Below the pieces are notes generated by a model. It ran no database searches and was not told the DNA's origin. It was given only the letters and a program-made list of their open reading frames with translations. Source: Bordetella sp. FB-8 (lineage in GTDB: Bacteria > Pseudomonadota > Gammaproteobacteria > Burkholderiales > Burkholderiaceae_B). Taken from it: 64,000 bases of DNA. Of the stretch, positions 35,726 through 44,869 are shown piece after piece. The stretch's first letter is position 1, and each line of letters starts with the position of its first letter. The translations under genes and the position numbers were made by a program. Location of the stretch: assembly GCF_000382185.1 (NCBI RefSeq), contig NZ_KB907784.1, forward strand, positions 1,699,633 to 1,763,632, written 5' to 3'.

Positions 35726-37135
35726 TCAGAATTGGAAGTAGAGGAAAGGCACCGAACCGCGCGCGGCGATCAGCCCGAACGACAGCAGGAAACCCGCCAG
35801 CGGCCACGCAGCCTGCCACAGCCGGCGCAGCGCCGTGTCGGGCAGGCTCTCCCAGCGCTGTTGCCACAACGGCAGCAGCACGCAAACGATGCCCAGGCCG
35901 GCAGCCAGAGCATGCAACGGCCGCAGCAGCACGTGTATTCCATCGCTCAGGCCTATGCCGTTCAAGCCGAATTGACCGCGGTACATGGCCATGGCCGCGT
36001 GAAAGCCCACCGCGCGGAAAAGCGTCCAGGCCAGCATGACGAAAACCAGCGTCAACACATGCGATAGCCACGATGGCACAGCCGGCATGCCGAAATTGCG
36101 CCACAGACGCGCCACCATCAGTGCCACGCCATGTGCGATGCCCCAGAGCAGGAAGTTCCAGCTGTCGCCGCCGTGCCAAAGACCGGCGATGGCCATGGTC
36201 AGCAGCACATTGCGGTAAGCCCGCCATTCGCCATGGCGGTTGCCGCCCATTGGTATGTACAGGTAGTCGCGTATCCAGCTCGACAAGGAGATGTGCCAGC
36301 GGCGCCAGAAGTCCTGGATGCTACTGGCCAGGTAGGGGTGGTTGAAGTTCTCGGGAAATCGGAAGCCCAGCATTTGGCCCAGGCCTATGGCCATGGCGCT
36401 ATAGCCCGCGAAGTCGAAAAAAAGCTGCAGCGTGTAGAAGCCGCAGCCTAGCCAAGCATCGGCCAGCGTGGGCGAGTGCAAGGAGAAAATGGCGTCGACG
36501 ATGGGCGAGAGCGTATCGGCCACCAGCACTTTCATGCTCATGCCCACCATCAGCCGCCGCGCGCCGGCGGTGAAACCGTCCCAGCCTACCGTGCGCGAAA
36601 CCAGCTCGCGCTTGACCCAGGCATAGCGAATGATAGGCCCGGCGATCAGGTGCACGAACATGCCCTGGTACGCCCCGTAGCGGATGACGCTGTGGTCGGC
36701 CTGCACGGTGCCGCGCTGCACGTCGATCAGGTAGGAGATGGATTGCAGCACGATGAAGGACAGCCCGATGGGCAGCACGACGCGCTGCCAGGCGATGGGT
36801 CCCGCGTGGCCCAGCGCCAGCACGCTGTCCAGGCTGTCGACCACGATGTTGGCGTACTTGTACCAGCACAGAGTCAGGACATTGACGATGATGAAGAACG
36901 CCAACCAGCAGCCCCGCGCGCGCCGGCTGGGCGCCTTGTCGATAACCATTCCGCCCAGCCAGCCCCAAAAGGTCAGGGCGATGAAAAGCAGCAGGAAGAC
37001 CGGGCTCCACCAGCCGTAGAAAAACCAGCTGCAAAAAAGCAATACGCCATTGCGCCAGCGTGCTGGCGACAGGACGTAGATCGCCAGGAAGACTGGCAGG
37101 AACAGCGTCAGGAATTCAAGGGACGCAAAGACCAT
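35726..37135 (-). CDS. AlgI-like MBOAT O-acyltransferase (WssH-like)
   Basis: Multi-pass membrane O-acyltransferase that passes acetyl groups across the inner membrane for polysaccharide acetylation. The 469-residue protein shows the AlgI pattern: KYANIVVDSL, the PIGLSFIVLQSISYLIDVQRG block, the conserved SIQDFWRRWHISLSSWIRDYLYIPMGGNR (about residues 285-313), and the catalytic His in IAGLWHGGDSWNF. The start at 37135 is 16 bp after the SGNH gene. Position between an SGNH protein and an AlgJ-like protein, downstream of a bcs operon, matches the WssFGHI arrangement of acetylated-cellulose producers. Confidence 0.9.
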   Translation of the reverse strand: MVFASLEFLTLFLPVFLAIYVLSPARWRNGVLLFCSWFFYGWWSPVFLLLFIALTFWGWLGGMVIDKAPSRRARGCWLAFFIIVNVLTLCWYKYANIVVDSLDSVLALGHAGPIAWQRVVLPIGLSFIVLQSISYLIDVQRGTVQADHSVIRYGAYQGMFVHLIAGPIIRYAWVKRELVSRTVGWDGFTAGARRLMVGMSMKVLVADTLSPIVDAIFSLHSPTLADAWLGCGFYTLQLFFDFAGYSAMAIGLGQMLGFRFPENFNHPYLASSIQDFWRRWHISLSSWIRDYLYIPMGGNRHGEWRAYRNVLLTMAIAGLWHGGDSWNFLLWGIAHGVALMVARLWRNFGMPAVPSWLSHVLTLVFVMLAWTLFRAVGFHAAMAMYRGQFGLNGIGLSDGIHVLLRPLHALAAGLGIVCVLLPLWQQRWESLPDTALRRLWQAAWPLAGFLLSFGLIAARGSVPFLYFQF

Positions 37136-37150
37136 GTACAGACTCTCGGC

Positions 37151-37825
37151 TTATTTCTTCTTCGCGCTTGTTTGAACGAGCTGCCGGACGGCGGAAAGCT
37201 TCACGATGGCCTGCGCGATGTCCGCGCCCCAGTACTTGTAGCCCAGCGGCGTCAGATGCACCCCATCGATCGTCACCCATTGGCCGGGCTTGGAAAACGT
37301 CAGCGAATCGACATAGCTGCAGGGCGCGACATTGGCCGCCAGGAATGACGAGAGATATTTCACCCGGGCATAGGTTTTGCCGTACTTGCCGCCCTCGGAT
37401 CCCCAGGCCGGCCCCACCCAGACGCAGGCGGTCTTGTGCGCAGCCAGGTTGCGGGTCAGGGCCGTGACCTGCTGCCAGGCCCAGGCCTTGGGGAAATCGT
37501 CCTTGCCATAGCCACTTATTGTGTCGCCCAGTACGATGACGACGAGGTTGGCTTTGTCGGCGGCGATCAACTGATCGACCGGCACGGTCTTGGCGTTGGA
37601 GAGCTTGATCAGCGGCGCCTTGCCGCTGCGCTTGGCGCCGCCGCAGGTGCCCGGCACGGAACTCACCCAGTCGCCCGGATTGCTGCCGCATACCCCCAAG
37701 GTATGCACTTGCGCGCCGTCCGCGATCAAGCGATCCTGCAGCGAGTCGATGAGATAGCCGGGAGAACTCAAATGGCTGTCGCCTATCATGAGTATGCTCA
37801 GGCCGGCGAGAACTGAAGCAATCAT
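37151..37825 (-). CDS. WssF-like SGNH-family protein, paralogue 1
   Basis: A 224-residue SGNH-hydrolase-like protein, of the type called WssF in cellulose acetylation clusters. Ser17 lies in GDSH, and Asp187 and His190 in TIDGVHLT complete a likely triad. The block II Gly is in GVCGSNPGDW. Block III reads LGDTIS, lacking the usual Asn. Four Cys (46, 61, 134, 169) are shared with both paralogues and suggest disulfides and a periplasmic location. The only hydrophobic segment (residues 1-14) leads straight into the catalytic GDS, so it cannot be a normal cleaved signal. It may acetylate or present the polymer; its exact role is not known. Confidence 0.8.
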   Translation of the reverse strand: MIASVLAGLSILMIGDSHLSSPGYLIDSLQDRLIADGAQVHTLGVCGSNPGDWVSSVPGTCGGAKRSGKAPLIKLSNAKTVPVDQLIAADKANLVVIVLGDTISGYGKDDFPKAWAWQQVTALTRNLAAHKTACVWVGPAWGSEGGKYGKTYARVKYLSSFLAANVAPCSYVDSLTFSKPGQWVTIDGVHLTPLGYKYWGADIAQAIVKLSAVRQLVQTSAKKK

Positions 37826-37885
37826 GGCCCCTCTCCTGAATTAAAATGTCCGGATTCCCTACCCGCGCCTTTCCGAGCAGCCGAC

Positions 37886-38746
37886 ATGCAGATTCTTTCG
37901 ACGCTTTCGCACATGCAGGCTGCTGCGCTGGGCCGCCGCGTATTGGTGGTGTTGCTGCTCTGCCTGTTGCCCTGGACGGCCTGGGCGCAAAGCATGGCGA
38001 TCACGTTCGACGACGGACTCGATCCGCGCGTCGAACCGCGCGCGGTTCGGTGGAACGCCACCATACTCGATGCGCTGGCCAAGCACCACGTGCGTGCCAT
38101 GTTCTTCCCGGCCGGCGTCGTGGTGGACAGCCCTGGAGGGCTGGCGCTGGTGCGCGCCTGGGGCCAGGCTGGCCACGCCATTGGCAACCATACCTACAGC
38201 CATCAAGGCTTTCTCGACACCGAGTCGCCCGAAGACTTTATGCAGGACGTGATGCATGAGCAGGCATTGCTGGGCAAGATGCCCGGCTGGTGCCCGCGCC
38301 TGCGCTTTCCCTATCTCAATGAAGGCAACACGCCCGAACGCCGCAATCAGCTGCTCCAATTGCTGGCCCAGCATGGCTACGGCGAAGCGCCGGTCACCAT
38401 CGCCATCGACGATTGGAATTACAGCGAACGCTACCTGGCCGCGCTCAAGCGCAACCCCGCCCTGGACATCGCGCCCTATCGCAAGGCTCTCCTCGAACGC
38501 CTGAAGCAGGAAGCCGACAAGCAGGCGGCATACTGGCGCCGGCAGCTGGGCCGCAGCCCAGTGCATGTGCTGTTGCTGCACACCAATGGGCTGAACGCGG
38601 CCCTGCTGCCCGATATTTTGTCGATGTTCGAAGCCGACGGCTGGACTTTCGTCGACCCGGCCCAGGCCTTTACCGACTACATCTACCAGCGCGGCTACCC
38701 CGCCAACGGTGCCCTGGTGCCGATTCCCGTTCCTGCCTGCCGCTGA
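37886..38746 (+). CDS. Secreted polysaccharide deacetylase (NodB domain, CE4-like)
   Basis: Probable periplasmic metal-dependent polysaccharide deacetylase, 286 residues. A signal peptide (RVLVVLLLCLLPWTAWAQS) ends near residue 35. The NodB domain has MAITFDDG with Asp42 and Asp43, metal ligands His102 and His106 in GNHTYSHQGF, the RLRFPYLNEG motif 3 equivalent, and the late His in HVLLLHTNG. It lies on the opposite strand, between the AlgF-like gene and the first SGNH gene of the cellulose-acetylation set. The substrate could be acetylated cellulose or another acetylated glycan. Being divergent from the SGNH gene by 60 bp, it has its own promoter. Confidence 0.88.
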   Translation: MQILSTLSHMQAAALGRRVLVVLLLCLLPWTAWAQSMAITFDDGLDPRVEPRAVRWNATILDALAKHHVRAMFFPAGVVVDSPGGLALVRAWGQAGHAIGNHTYSHQGFLDTESPEDFMQDVMHEQALLGKMPGWCPRLRFPYLNEGNTPERRNQLLQLLAQHGYGEAPVTIAIDDWNYSERYLAALKRNPALDIAPYRKALLERLKQEADKQAAYWRRQLGRSPVHVLLLHTNGLNAALLPDILSMFEADGWTFVDPAQAFTDYIYQRGYPANGALVPIPVPACR

Positions 38747-38777
38747 CGCGCCGCGCCTTGCCCCCGGGGCCCGGCGC

Positions 38778-39449
38778 TTAGTGCGCCACCGTATCGGTCG
38801 CATAGAAGATCCGCGAGCTCTGTCCTGCCGGAACGAGAAATACCGTATACCGTTGGCCGGCCACGAGCGTGCCCAGATTCAGCGGCTGGCCGACGGGCCG
38901 GCCGCCGCAGTTCAACTGCACGCTCAAGGCGACCGGATTGATCTGGCGCCGCTTGCTTTGCCCTTCGGGTACCTGGTCCAGCAGCACGATGTCGCGCCCC
39001 GCAACCTTCAAGGCGGGAGTGGCGCAATGGGCGTCGAGATTGTAGAGCGCCACCGAGGCCTTGAGCGCGTTGAAGTCGTCCGGCTTCTCGCGCACCGTCA
39101 CGATGTCCAGCCCTTTGTTGGCGTCATCCAGCGCGATCAGGCTGATGAACTCGCCGGGCTGCGCCGTGGCGGAGACCTTCTTCTGGCTCGCCTGGCCGCG
39201 CGTCATCGTGCCCGCGATGGGTTTGCCCGCGGCGATGGGCAGGAAGTCGGAGGCCGGCTTGGCGGCATCCAGCGTCAGGCGCGCGTTCGACCCCTGCGCG
39301 GTCACCTCCACCGGCTGCGAACCGCCGTTGACGAAACGGACGAAGGATGAATCCTCCGCGGGGCCGGTTGGGTACAGCGCAATATCGGCCGCCAACGCCG
39401 TAGTCGGCAGTATCGCGGACAGGAGGAGGCTGGACAGGATTTTTTTCAT
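38778..39449 (-). CDS. AlgF-like periplasmic acetylation protein (WssG-like)
   Basis: Small periplasmic protein, 223 residues, with signal peptide MKKILSSLLLSAILPTTALA. Resembles AlgF in the pattern ALYPTGPAEDSSFVRFVNGGSQPVEVTAQG and the paired beta domains, with two Cys (DAHCATPALK, VQLNCGGRPV). In alginate and cellulose acetylation clusters this protein works with the AlgI and AlgJ/X homologues, probably as a periplasmic acetyl carrier or scaffold. The start at 39449 overlaps the stop of the upstream SGNH gene as ATGA, so the two are coupled. A longer frame to 39602 lacks a signal and was rejected. Confidence 0.82.
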   Translation of the reverse strand: MKKILSSLLLSAILPTTALAADIALYPTGPAEDSSFVRFVNGGSQPVEVTAQGSNARLTLDAAKPASDFLPIAAGKPIAGTMTRGQASQKKVSATAQPGEFISLIALDDANKGLDIVTVREKPDDFNALKASVALYNLDAHCATPALKVAGRDIVLLDQVPEGQSKRRQINPVALSVQLNCGGRPVGQPLNLGTLVAGQRYTVFLVPAGQSSRIFYATDTVAH

Positions 39450-40111
39450 TGTTTTTTCAAGTTGAGAACGACAGGTGAGGCTTGCAGGGCGGCAACGATG
39501 TCCTTGGCCCAAGAGGCATAGCCCGACATCAGGTAGTGTTCTCCGTCCCGCGTCTGCCACTGTCCGGGTTTGGCGAATTTCGTGGAATCGATGTAGGCGC
39601 AAGGCGCGACGTTATCCGCCAGAAATGCGTTCAATTCCCTGACCCGATCGTCGCTCTTGGCGAATTGCCCCCCGTTGTTGCCCCACCCCGGCCCCACCCA
39701 GACACAGGCCGTATGTGTGGCAGCGACGGCCTTGGTCAGGCTGGTAACCTGCTGCCAGGCCCAGGCCTTGGGAAAGGCGGCCTTGTCATAGGAGCCCATG
39801 GTATCGCCCTCGACGATGACCAGCAGGTTGGGCCTGTCGGCCTGGATCAACTGGGCGATGGGCGTGGTATGGGCCTCGGTCCCCAGCACCACGGCCGGAC
39901 GGCGGTCGACCTGGTCGGCGCCACAGACGACCGACGTGGTCTTGATCCAGTCTCCCGGGGGGGCGCCGCAAGCGCCGATCGAGTGGACGTGCGCGGCACC
40001 CGCGGCCAGCAGATCCTTCTGGAGCGGCTCGCGCAGATATTGGGACAAAGATAGATGGCTCTCGCCTACGACCAGTAGAGAAAGCCCCAACAAGGCGGAA
40101 GCTACGGGCAT
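39446..40111 (-). CDS. WssF-like SGNH-family protein, paralogue 2
   Basis: A 221-residue relative of paralogues 1 and 3. The catalytic Ser (18) lies in GESH rather than GDSH. The Asp/His pair is in TRDGEHYL. The four Cys are kept (GACGAP, VVCGAD, TACVWV, APCAYI). It is the most diverged of the three, with the middle region APPGDWIKTTSVVCGADQVDRR differing from the SSVPGTCGG form of the others. As in the others, a hydrophobic N terminus runs directly into the catalytic strand. It is coupled by ATGA overlap to the AlgF-like gene and follows paralogue 3 by 39 bp. Confidence 0.8.
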   Translation of the reverse strand: MPVASALLGLSLLVVGESHLSLSQYLREPLQKDLLAAGAAHVHSIGACGAPPGDWIKTTSVVCGADQVDRRPAVVLGTEAHTTPIAQLIQADRPNLLVIVEGDTMGSYDKAAFPKAWAWQQVTSLTKAVAATHTACVWVGPGWGNNGGQFAKSDDRVRELNAFLADNVAPCAYIDSTKFAKPGQWQTRDGEHYLMSGYASWAKDIVAALQASPVVLNLKKQ

Positions 40112-40150
40112 GGAGACTCCGAATGATGGGTTGTATGGCCGTGCGCGGCG

Positions 40151-40825
40151 TCAATGCTTAGCGTGTTGGACAAGCTGCTGAACCATGGGAAGTTTGACGA
40201 GTGCCTGCTCGATGTCGGCGCCCCAGTACTTGTAGCCCGTGACCGTCAAGTGCTGGCCATCTACCGTGGCCCATTGGCCGGGCTTGGAAAACGTGAGCGA
40301 ATCGATGTATTGGCAAGGCGCGACGTTGGCCGCCAGGAAAGACGAGAGCAGCTTCACACGTGAGAACGTCTTGTGGTATTTGCCGCCCTCGGTGCCCCAG
40401 TTGGGGCCCACCCAAACACAGGCCGTCTTGTTCGCAGCCAGATCCTTGGTGAGGGCCGTTACCTGCTGCCAGGCCCAGACCTTGGGGAAATCGTCCTTGC
40501 CATATCCCCCTATGGTGTCGCCCATGACGATGACGACCAGATTGGCCTTGCTGGCGGCGATCAGTTGATCGACGGGCTTGGTCCTGGCCTCGCGCTGCGC
40601 GGCCCCTGGCGCCTTGCCGTTGCGCACGACTCCGCCGCACGTGCCGGGCACGGAACTCACCCAGTCGCCCGGTATGCTGCCGCAGACGCCATAAGAGCTT
40701 ACCTGGGCGCCATCGGAGATCAGACGGTCTTGCAAGGTATCGGAGAGATAGCCTGGTTCCCCTACGCCTAATTGACTGTCGCCGACGATGAGGATGCTCA
40801 GGCCAGCGAGAATGGAAGCAAGCAT
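40151..40825 (-). CDS. WssF-like SGNH-family protein, paralogue 3
   Basis: A 224-residue protein closely similar to paralogue 1 throughout (for example AWAWQQVTALTKDLAANKTACVWVGPNWG and the SFLAANVAPC block). Ser17 is in GDSQ, so the residue after the Ser differs from the GDSH of paralogue 1. The Asp/His pair is in TVDGQHLT, and the four shared Cys are present. It begins 26 bp after bcsC, making it the first acetylation gene of the operon. The close match to paralogue 1, which lies 2.3 kb further on, points to duplication within the cluster. A longer frame to 40954 runs into bcsC and was rejected. Confidence 0.82.
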   Translation of the reverse strand: MLASILAGLSILIVGDSQLGVGEPGYLSDTLQDRLISDGAQVSSYGVCGSIPGDWVSSVPGTCGGVVRNGKAPGAAQREARTKPVDQLIAASKANLVVIVMGDTIGGYGKDDFPKVWAWQQVTALTKDLAANKTACVWVGPNWGTEGGKYHKTFSRVKLLSSFLAANVAPCQYIDSLTFSKPGQWATVDGQHLTVTGYKYWGADIEQALVKLPMVQQLVQHAKH

Positions 40826-40851
40826 GACTCTATTGTTCCTGAAAATAGCGT

Positions 40852-43800
40852 TTATTGGTTGTTGCTGTAGGGGGACTGGTACGACATGACCGGAAGGTCC
40901 ATGGCCTGCGTCTGCGGATAGAAGCTGTAGCGCAGGTACAGGCCCGCCGCCCACTGCCGGTAGCCCGATGCGTTATTCAGTCCTGCCATTGCGCCCATGG
41001 TCAGATGGTTGCTGAAGCGGTACTCCGCCGCGGCAGATAGGTTGTAGCCTACGCCGGTCGAGGACTGCGAGGGATGGACCGCGCCGTCGGCCAAACCCAG
41101 AGCGCTGGCGGCCGAAACGGCCGCGAGTTGCATGGCGCTATTGGTCGGGTAGTACGGCGAGCTGCTCTGGTTGTAGTGTTGCAGGCCCAAGGCGCCTTGC
41201 AGCTTGTAGCTCCAGAGACCCGAACGCTCCGCCCAGGTCACCGGCACGCTCAGCGAGTAGAACTGCTGCGGGCTGAAGTAGCCGCCGTTGCCGTAGGTAA
41301 AGGCGTTTTCGTTCTTGTTGTAGAACATCCCGCCCAGGTTCACTCCGACGGACAGCATGCGGTTGTCGGTACGCTGCAGGTACTTGTAGGCGCCAACCCC
41401 GATTTCAGCGGCGGTGTTGGACGCGACATTCTTGCCGTTCAGGTACTTCACCGATCCGTAGCCGTAGATACCGTAATCCTGATTGTCCACGCCGAACGAA
41501 CCGCGCACTCCTGTCGCCGTGACGCCGCCCCAGGTCAATCCGGTACGCGGATCGCGTGAACCGGCAAAAGAGGTAATGCTGTCGGTCACGGCCCGGCGCG
41601 ATAGGTCCACGCTATACCAACTGCCCTGGCTCGGATTGATGGCACCCTTGAGCTTGACGCCGCCGACGATATTGGTCACCTGGAAACCCAGCGGGGTGGT
41701 GCCGATGTCGGCCATCCAGTTCTTGGCTTCGTAGCCCACCGCCAGGCCGAATCCATGGGCGCTCTGCGAACCCACCGGACCCAGCCCCTGGCGCAAGGCG
41801 ATCGGGCCGCTGCCGAACTGGCTGCTGCTGTAGACGTCGGAGCCTGGTGTGCCGCTCTCGAGCTGAACCGGTGTCACGCGCAGGGACAGCTTGCCGTTGC
41901 CCACCGGAATCAGGCCTTCCAGGGGTTCCTGTATGTCGGTCAACTGGCTGGTGCCGTTGGCACCGTTGTTCGACGAGACGAACAGGCCCCCCCGGATTTC
42001 GGGCGAGTTCTGCGCGCGGATGTCGCTCAACTCCCTGCGCATGGAATCCAGCGATGACGGATCGTCCGGTCCCGTTATCGTGACCTTGTCCTGCGACGCT
42101 TGCGTGTCGATGGGCGTGCCCGGCACGGACGGATGGGAAGACGAACGCAAGGACGAGCGGCCGTAAGGCGCCGCCGACGCCACGACAGGCGGGCCGCTGT
42201 TCGCGGAAGCCATCCCCGATGCTACGCGCTGACTGGCAAAAGGATTGGCGCTGGCTTGAGACTGAGCGCCGCGGGAGTCTGCAAAAGGATTGCTCCCCAC
42301 GGCGATGCCGCCGCCATCTGCTATCGCATCCGGTTGTCCCGACTGCCCTAAGCGCTTTTCCTTGGCCGCGATGGCCGATTCCAGCAGCGACTGCGCCTGG
42401 CCGGTCTTGCCCTGCATGGCGTAGATACGCGCGGCGCCGGCCAGTATGTCGGGATCGCCCGGCGCCTGGGAAATGGCCTGATTCAGCGCCGTATCCGCTG
42501 CCCCGTAGTTGTCGGCCTGCGTTGCCGCCAGCGCCACGCCCAGTTGCAAGCCCGGATTGCCGGGGTCGTTCTTCAAGGCCTGCTGGTAGAGGGACAGCGC
42601 CTTGTCGTACTTGCCGTCGGCGGCGTACATGCGCGCCAGTGCGGCCGTGGCCAGGCTATCGTTGGGCCGTTTGGCCAGGACTGGCGCCAGCGTGTCGTAG
42701 GCGCCCGCCAGATCGCCGCGTTGGCGCTGCGCATCGGCCTGCCGTACGATGTAGAGGTAGTTCAGATCGTTCAGCTGGCTGCGTTCGTCTGCCGTCAGGG
42801 TCCGGCCCTGAAGCTGGTGTATCACGCTCGCCGCCTGGGCGTCGTGGCCGGTCTTGAGCAGCAGGCCCGCGTAAGGCAGCAACACGTCGGGACGGCTGCC
42901 TTGCAGGCCGTTGGCCATCTGCGTGCGCAGCAAGCTGAAGCCGTGCTCGGTATCTCCCGCGTCGACATAGGCCTGGGCAAGGCTGCCCAGCATCGCCGGG
43001 TTGTGTCCCGCCGCGGGTTCGAGCGTGGTCAACAAGGCCCGTGCGTCCTGCGTATTCCCGTCGAGAGCCATTTTGTCCGCTTTGGCCACCTGGATCTGGA
43101 AGGCCACTTGCTGTCCAGTGGCCACCATGGCCGGCGTGCGCGCCGACGCGGGAACCCGTGCCAGCGTATCCTGGGCCTTGGCCCAATCGCCCATCTGCAT
43201 CGCGAAGAGCGCGCTGGCATAGAGGACATCCGGATCGTCCGGGTTAGAGGCCAACATACCGTCGACGAGCGACTGTGCCTTGTCCCGCCTGCCGTTCTTC
43301 AGATCGAAGCGTGCCAGGTCTAGGCGTATCCAGGGGTTGCTGGGGTCTTCACGTTGCGCCTGGTTCAGCGCCAGGCGGGCGCCGGCCAGGTCGCCGCGCT
43401 GCTCGGCGGCCTTGGCCCGGCCGGCGGCGACGGCGGCCCGCAGGCGGTCCATGCCGCCGATGCTGGCCTGTTGTTCGGGCGTCATCCGATTGACCCACTG
43501 CATGGCCTGATCGGCGCGGCCGCTCTGTGCCATGACGCTGACCAGGCCGTTGACGGCCTCGCGGTTGTTCGGATTCGTAGCTAATACGCCGCGGTATATT
43601 TTTTCGGCGTTGGTCAGGTCACCCTGCGCCGCGTAAAGCCGGCCCATGGCATTGCGAGCGCCCGGTTCACGCGAATCCAGCCGCACCGCCTTGTCCAGCA
43701 GTTGACGCGCCCGGCCGTAGTCGCCCGCATCTTGCAATCCATTGGCCTGATTTACCAGGGCCCAGTAGTTCGCGGAGTTCAAGGCATGGGCCCAATTGGG

Positions 43801-44850
43801 ACCCGCATTCGGGCGCGACACGGCGCGCGCGAGTAGCGTCTGGGCCTGCGCGAGATTGTTCTGCTGCATACGCACCAGGCCCAGGCCGCCCAGCGCATCA
43901 GGGTTGCCGGGATTGTCGTGCAGCACGTCGGTGAAATTCTGCTCGGCCGTGTTGAGGTCACCACCCTTGAGCGCCGCGAAACCTCGTGTCAGCCGCGGGT
44001 CCATGGTTGGCCCGGCGTGGCCGCCGGTCAACGCCACGGCCGGCCGTGGCTCCATCATCTGATGGCGTATGGCATCGTCGTCCGGATGTTGTTTGAGATA
44101 GGCCTCGAACCAAGGTTTCTGCTGCGCGGTAGGCGGCCCTATCCACGTCAGCACGGACCGCCAGGCTTCGGTGGCCGCCCCGCCGATGTCGGGGCGGGTT
44201 GAAAGTTTTTCCAGCAGGCTGATACCGGCCGCGCGCTGCTTCTCGTCGCGTACCATGTGCTGAGCCAGCGGCAGCATGATGGCAGGGTCGTTCGGCCGCT
44301 CGGCATTAAGGCGTTGCAGGCCTTCGATAGCCTGGCTCGTGCCGCCTTTGGAATAGCCAAGATAAGTGTAGTACTCCACCGCCAGATTGCCCTGCGGCGC
44401 CCTGCCGCCCAGGGCGCGGTTGTATACCGCAATCGCCGCGTTCAGGTCGGCCGGATCGTTCTTGTTGCTGGCGTCCTGCGCCATTCGGCGCGCCTTGGCC
44501 AGCAAGGACTTGCCCGGCTCCACGGCCAGGCGTACGTCCTGATCCAGCAGGAGTACAAGACGGCTGTTCGGCGCGACCGCGCGCAGCTTGGCCAAGTAAC
44601 CGTTCGCCTGCGATATCTGGTGCTTGTCGACGGCGATAGAACCCATGCCAAAGAGCGCATCTGGCTGATTGGGTTCGGTCAGCAGCAACTTGGACCAAGT
44701 CTGCGCGGCCAGGTCGTCCTTGCCCTTGGACTGCCAATAGTGGCCCTGCTTGAGCAGCGTGTTGGTCGCATCGTCCTGCGCCCATCCGGAATGGCTGACT
44801 GATGCGGCCAGCAATCCCAGGGCCCAGGCCTGACGGCGGCTTACAAACAT
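40852..44850 (-). CDS. bcsC: Cellulose synthase outer-membrane subunit BcsC
   Basis: Periplasmic TPR scaffold and outer-membrane porin for cellulose export, 1332 residues. It has a signal peptide (RRQAWALGLLAASVSHSGWAQ), then about 19 tetratricopeptide-type helices over residues 25-830, such as NPGNPDALGGLGLVRMQQNNLAQAQTLL. A low-complexity Ser/Ala/Asn/Pro linker follows, and a C-terminal BCSC_C beta-barrel starts near KLSLRVTPVQLESGTPG and ends with an aromatic strand. The start at 44850 has GGGAG ten bases upstream. A TTG at 44862 is the alternative. Two NPFA motifs occur in the linker. It follows the second bcsB by 19 bp. Confidence 0.96.
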   Translation of the reverse strand: MFVSRRQAWALGLLAASVSHSGWAQDDATNTLLKQGHYWQSKGKDDLAAQTWSKLLLTEPNQPDALFGMGSIAVDKHQISQANGYLAKLRAVAPNSRLVLLLDQDVRLAVEPGKSLLAKARRMAQDASNKNDPADLNAAIAVYNRALGGRAPQGNLAVEYYTYLGYSKGGTSQAIEGLQRLNAERPNDPAIMLPLAQHMVRDEKQRAAGISLLEKLSTRPDIGGAATEAWRSVLTWIGPPTAQQKPWFEAYLKQHPDDDAIRHQMMEPRPAVALTGGHAGPTMDPRLTRGFAALKGGDLNTAEQNFTDVLHDNPGNPDALGGLGLVRMQQNNLAQAQTLLARAVSRPNAGPNWAHALNSANYWALVNQANGLQDAGDYGRARQLLDKAVRLDSREPGARNAMGRLYAAQGDLTNAEKIYRGVLATNPNNREAVNGLVSVMAQSGRADQAMQWVNRMTPEQQASIGGMDRLRAAVAAGRAKAAEQRGDLAGARLALNQAQREDPSNPWIRLDLARFDLKNGRRDKAQSLVDGMLASNPDDPDVLYASALFAMQMGDWAKAQDTLARVPASARTPAMVATGQQVAFQIQVAKADKMALDGNTQDARALLTTLEPAAGHNPAMLGSLAQAYVDAGDTEHGFSLLRTQMANGLQGSRPDVLLPYAGLLLKTGHDAQAASVIHQLQGRTLTADERSQLNDLNYLYIVRQADAQRQRGDLAGAYDTLAPVLAKRPNDSLATAALARMYAADGKYDKALSLYQQALKNDPGNPGLQLGVALAATQADNYGAADTALNQAISQAPGDPDILAGAARIYAMQGKTGQAQSLLESAIAAKEKRLGQSGQPDAIADGGGIAVGSNPFADSRGAQSQASANPFASQRVASGMASANSGPPVVASAAPYGRSSLRSSSHPSVPGTPIDTQASQDKVTITGPDDPSSLDSMRRELSDIRAQNSPEIRGGLFVSSNNGANGTSQLTDIQEPLEGLIPVGNGKLSLRVTPVQLESGTPGSDVYSSSQFGSGPIALRQGLGPVGSQSAHGFGLAVGYEAKNWMADIGTTPLGFQVTNIVGGVKLKGAINPSQGSWYSVDLSRRAVTDSITSFAGSRDPRTGLTWGGVTATGVRGSFGVDNQDYGIYGYGSVKYLNGKNVASNTAAEIGVGAYKYLQRTDNRMLSVGVNLGGMFYNKNENAFTYGNGGYFSPQQFYSLSVPVTWAERSGLWSYKLQGALGLQHYNQSSSPYYPTNSAMQLAAVSAASALGLADGAVHPSQSSTGVGYNLSAAAEYRFSNHLTMGAMAGLNNASGYRQWAAGLYLRYSFYPQTQAMDLPVMSYQSPYSNNQ

Positions 44851-44869
44851 AGGGACTCCCAAATGCTCG

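Noticed and set aside
38747..38777. GC-rich palindromic stretch between the deacetylase and AlgF-like gene as a bidirectional terminator
   Set aside because: There is pairing potential in the CCCCGGGG core, but no U-tract on either strand, so it does not meet the usual form of an intrinsic terminator.
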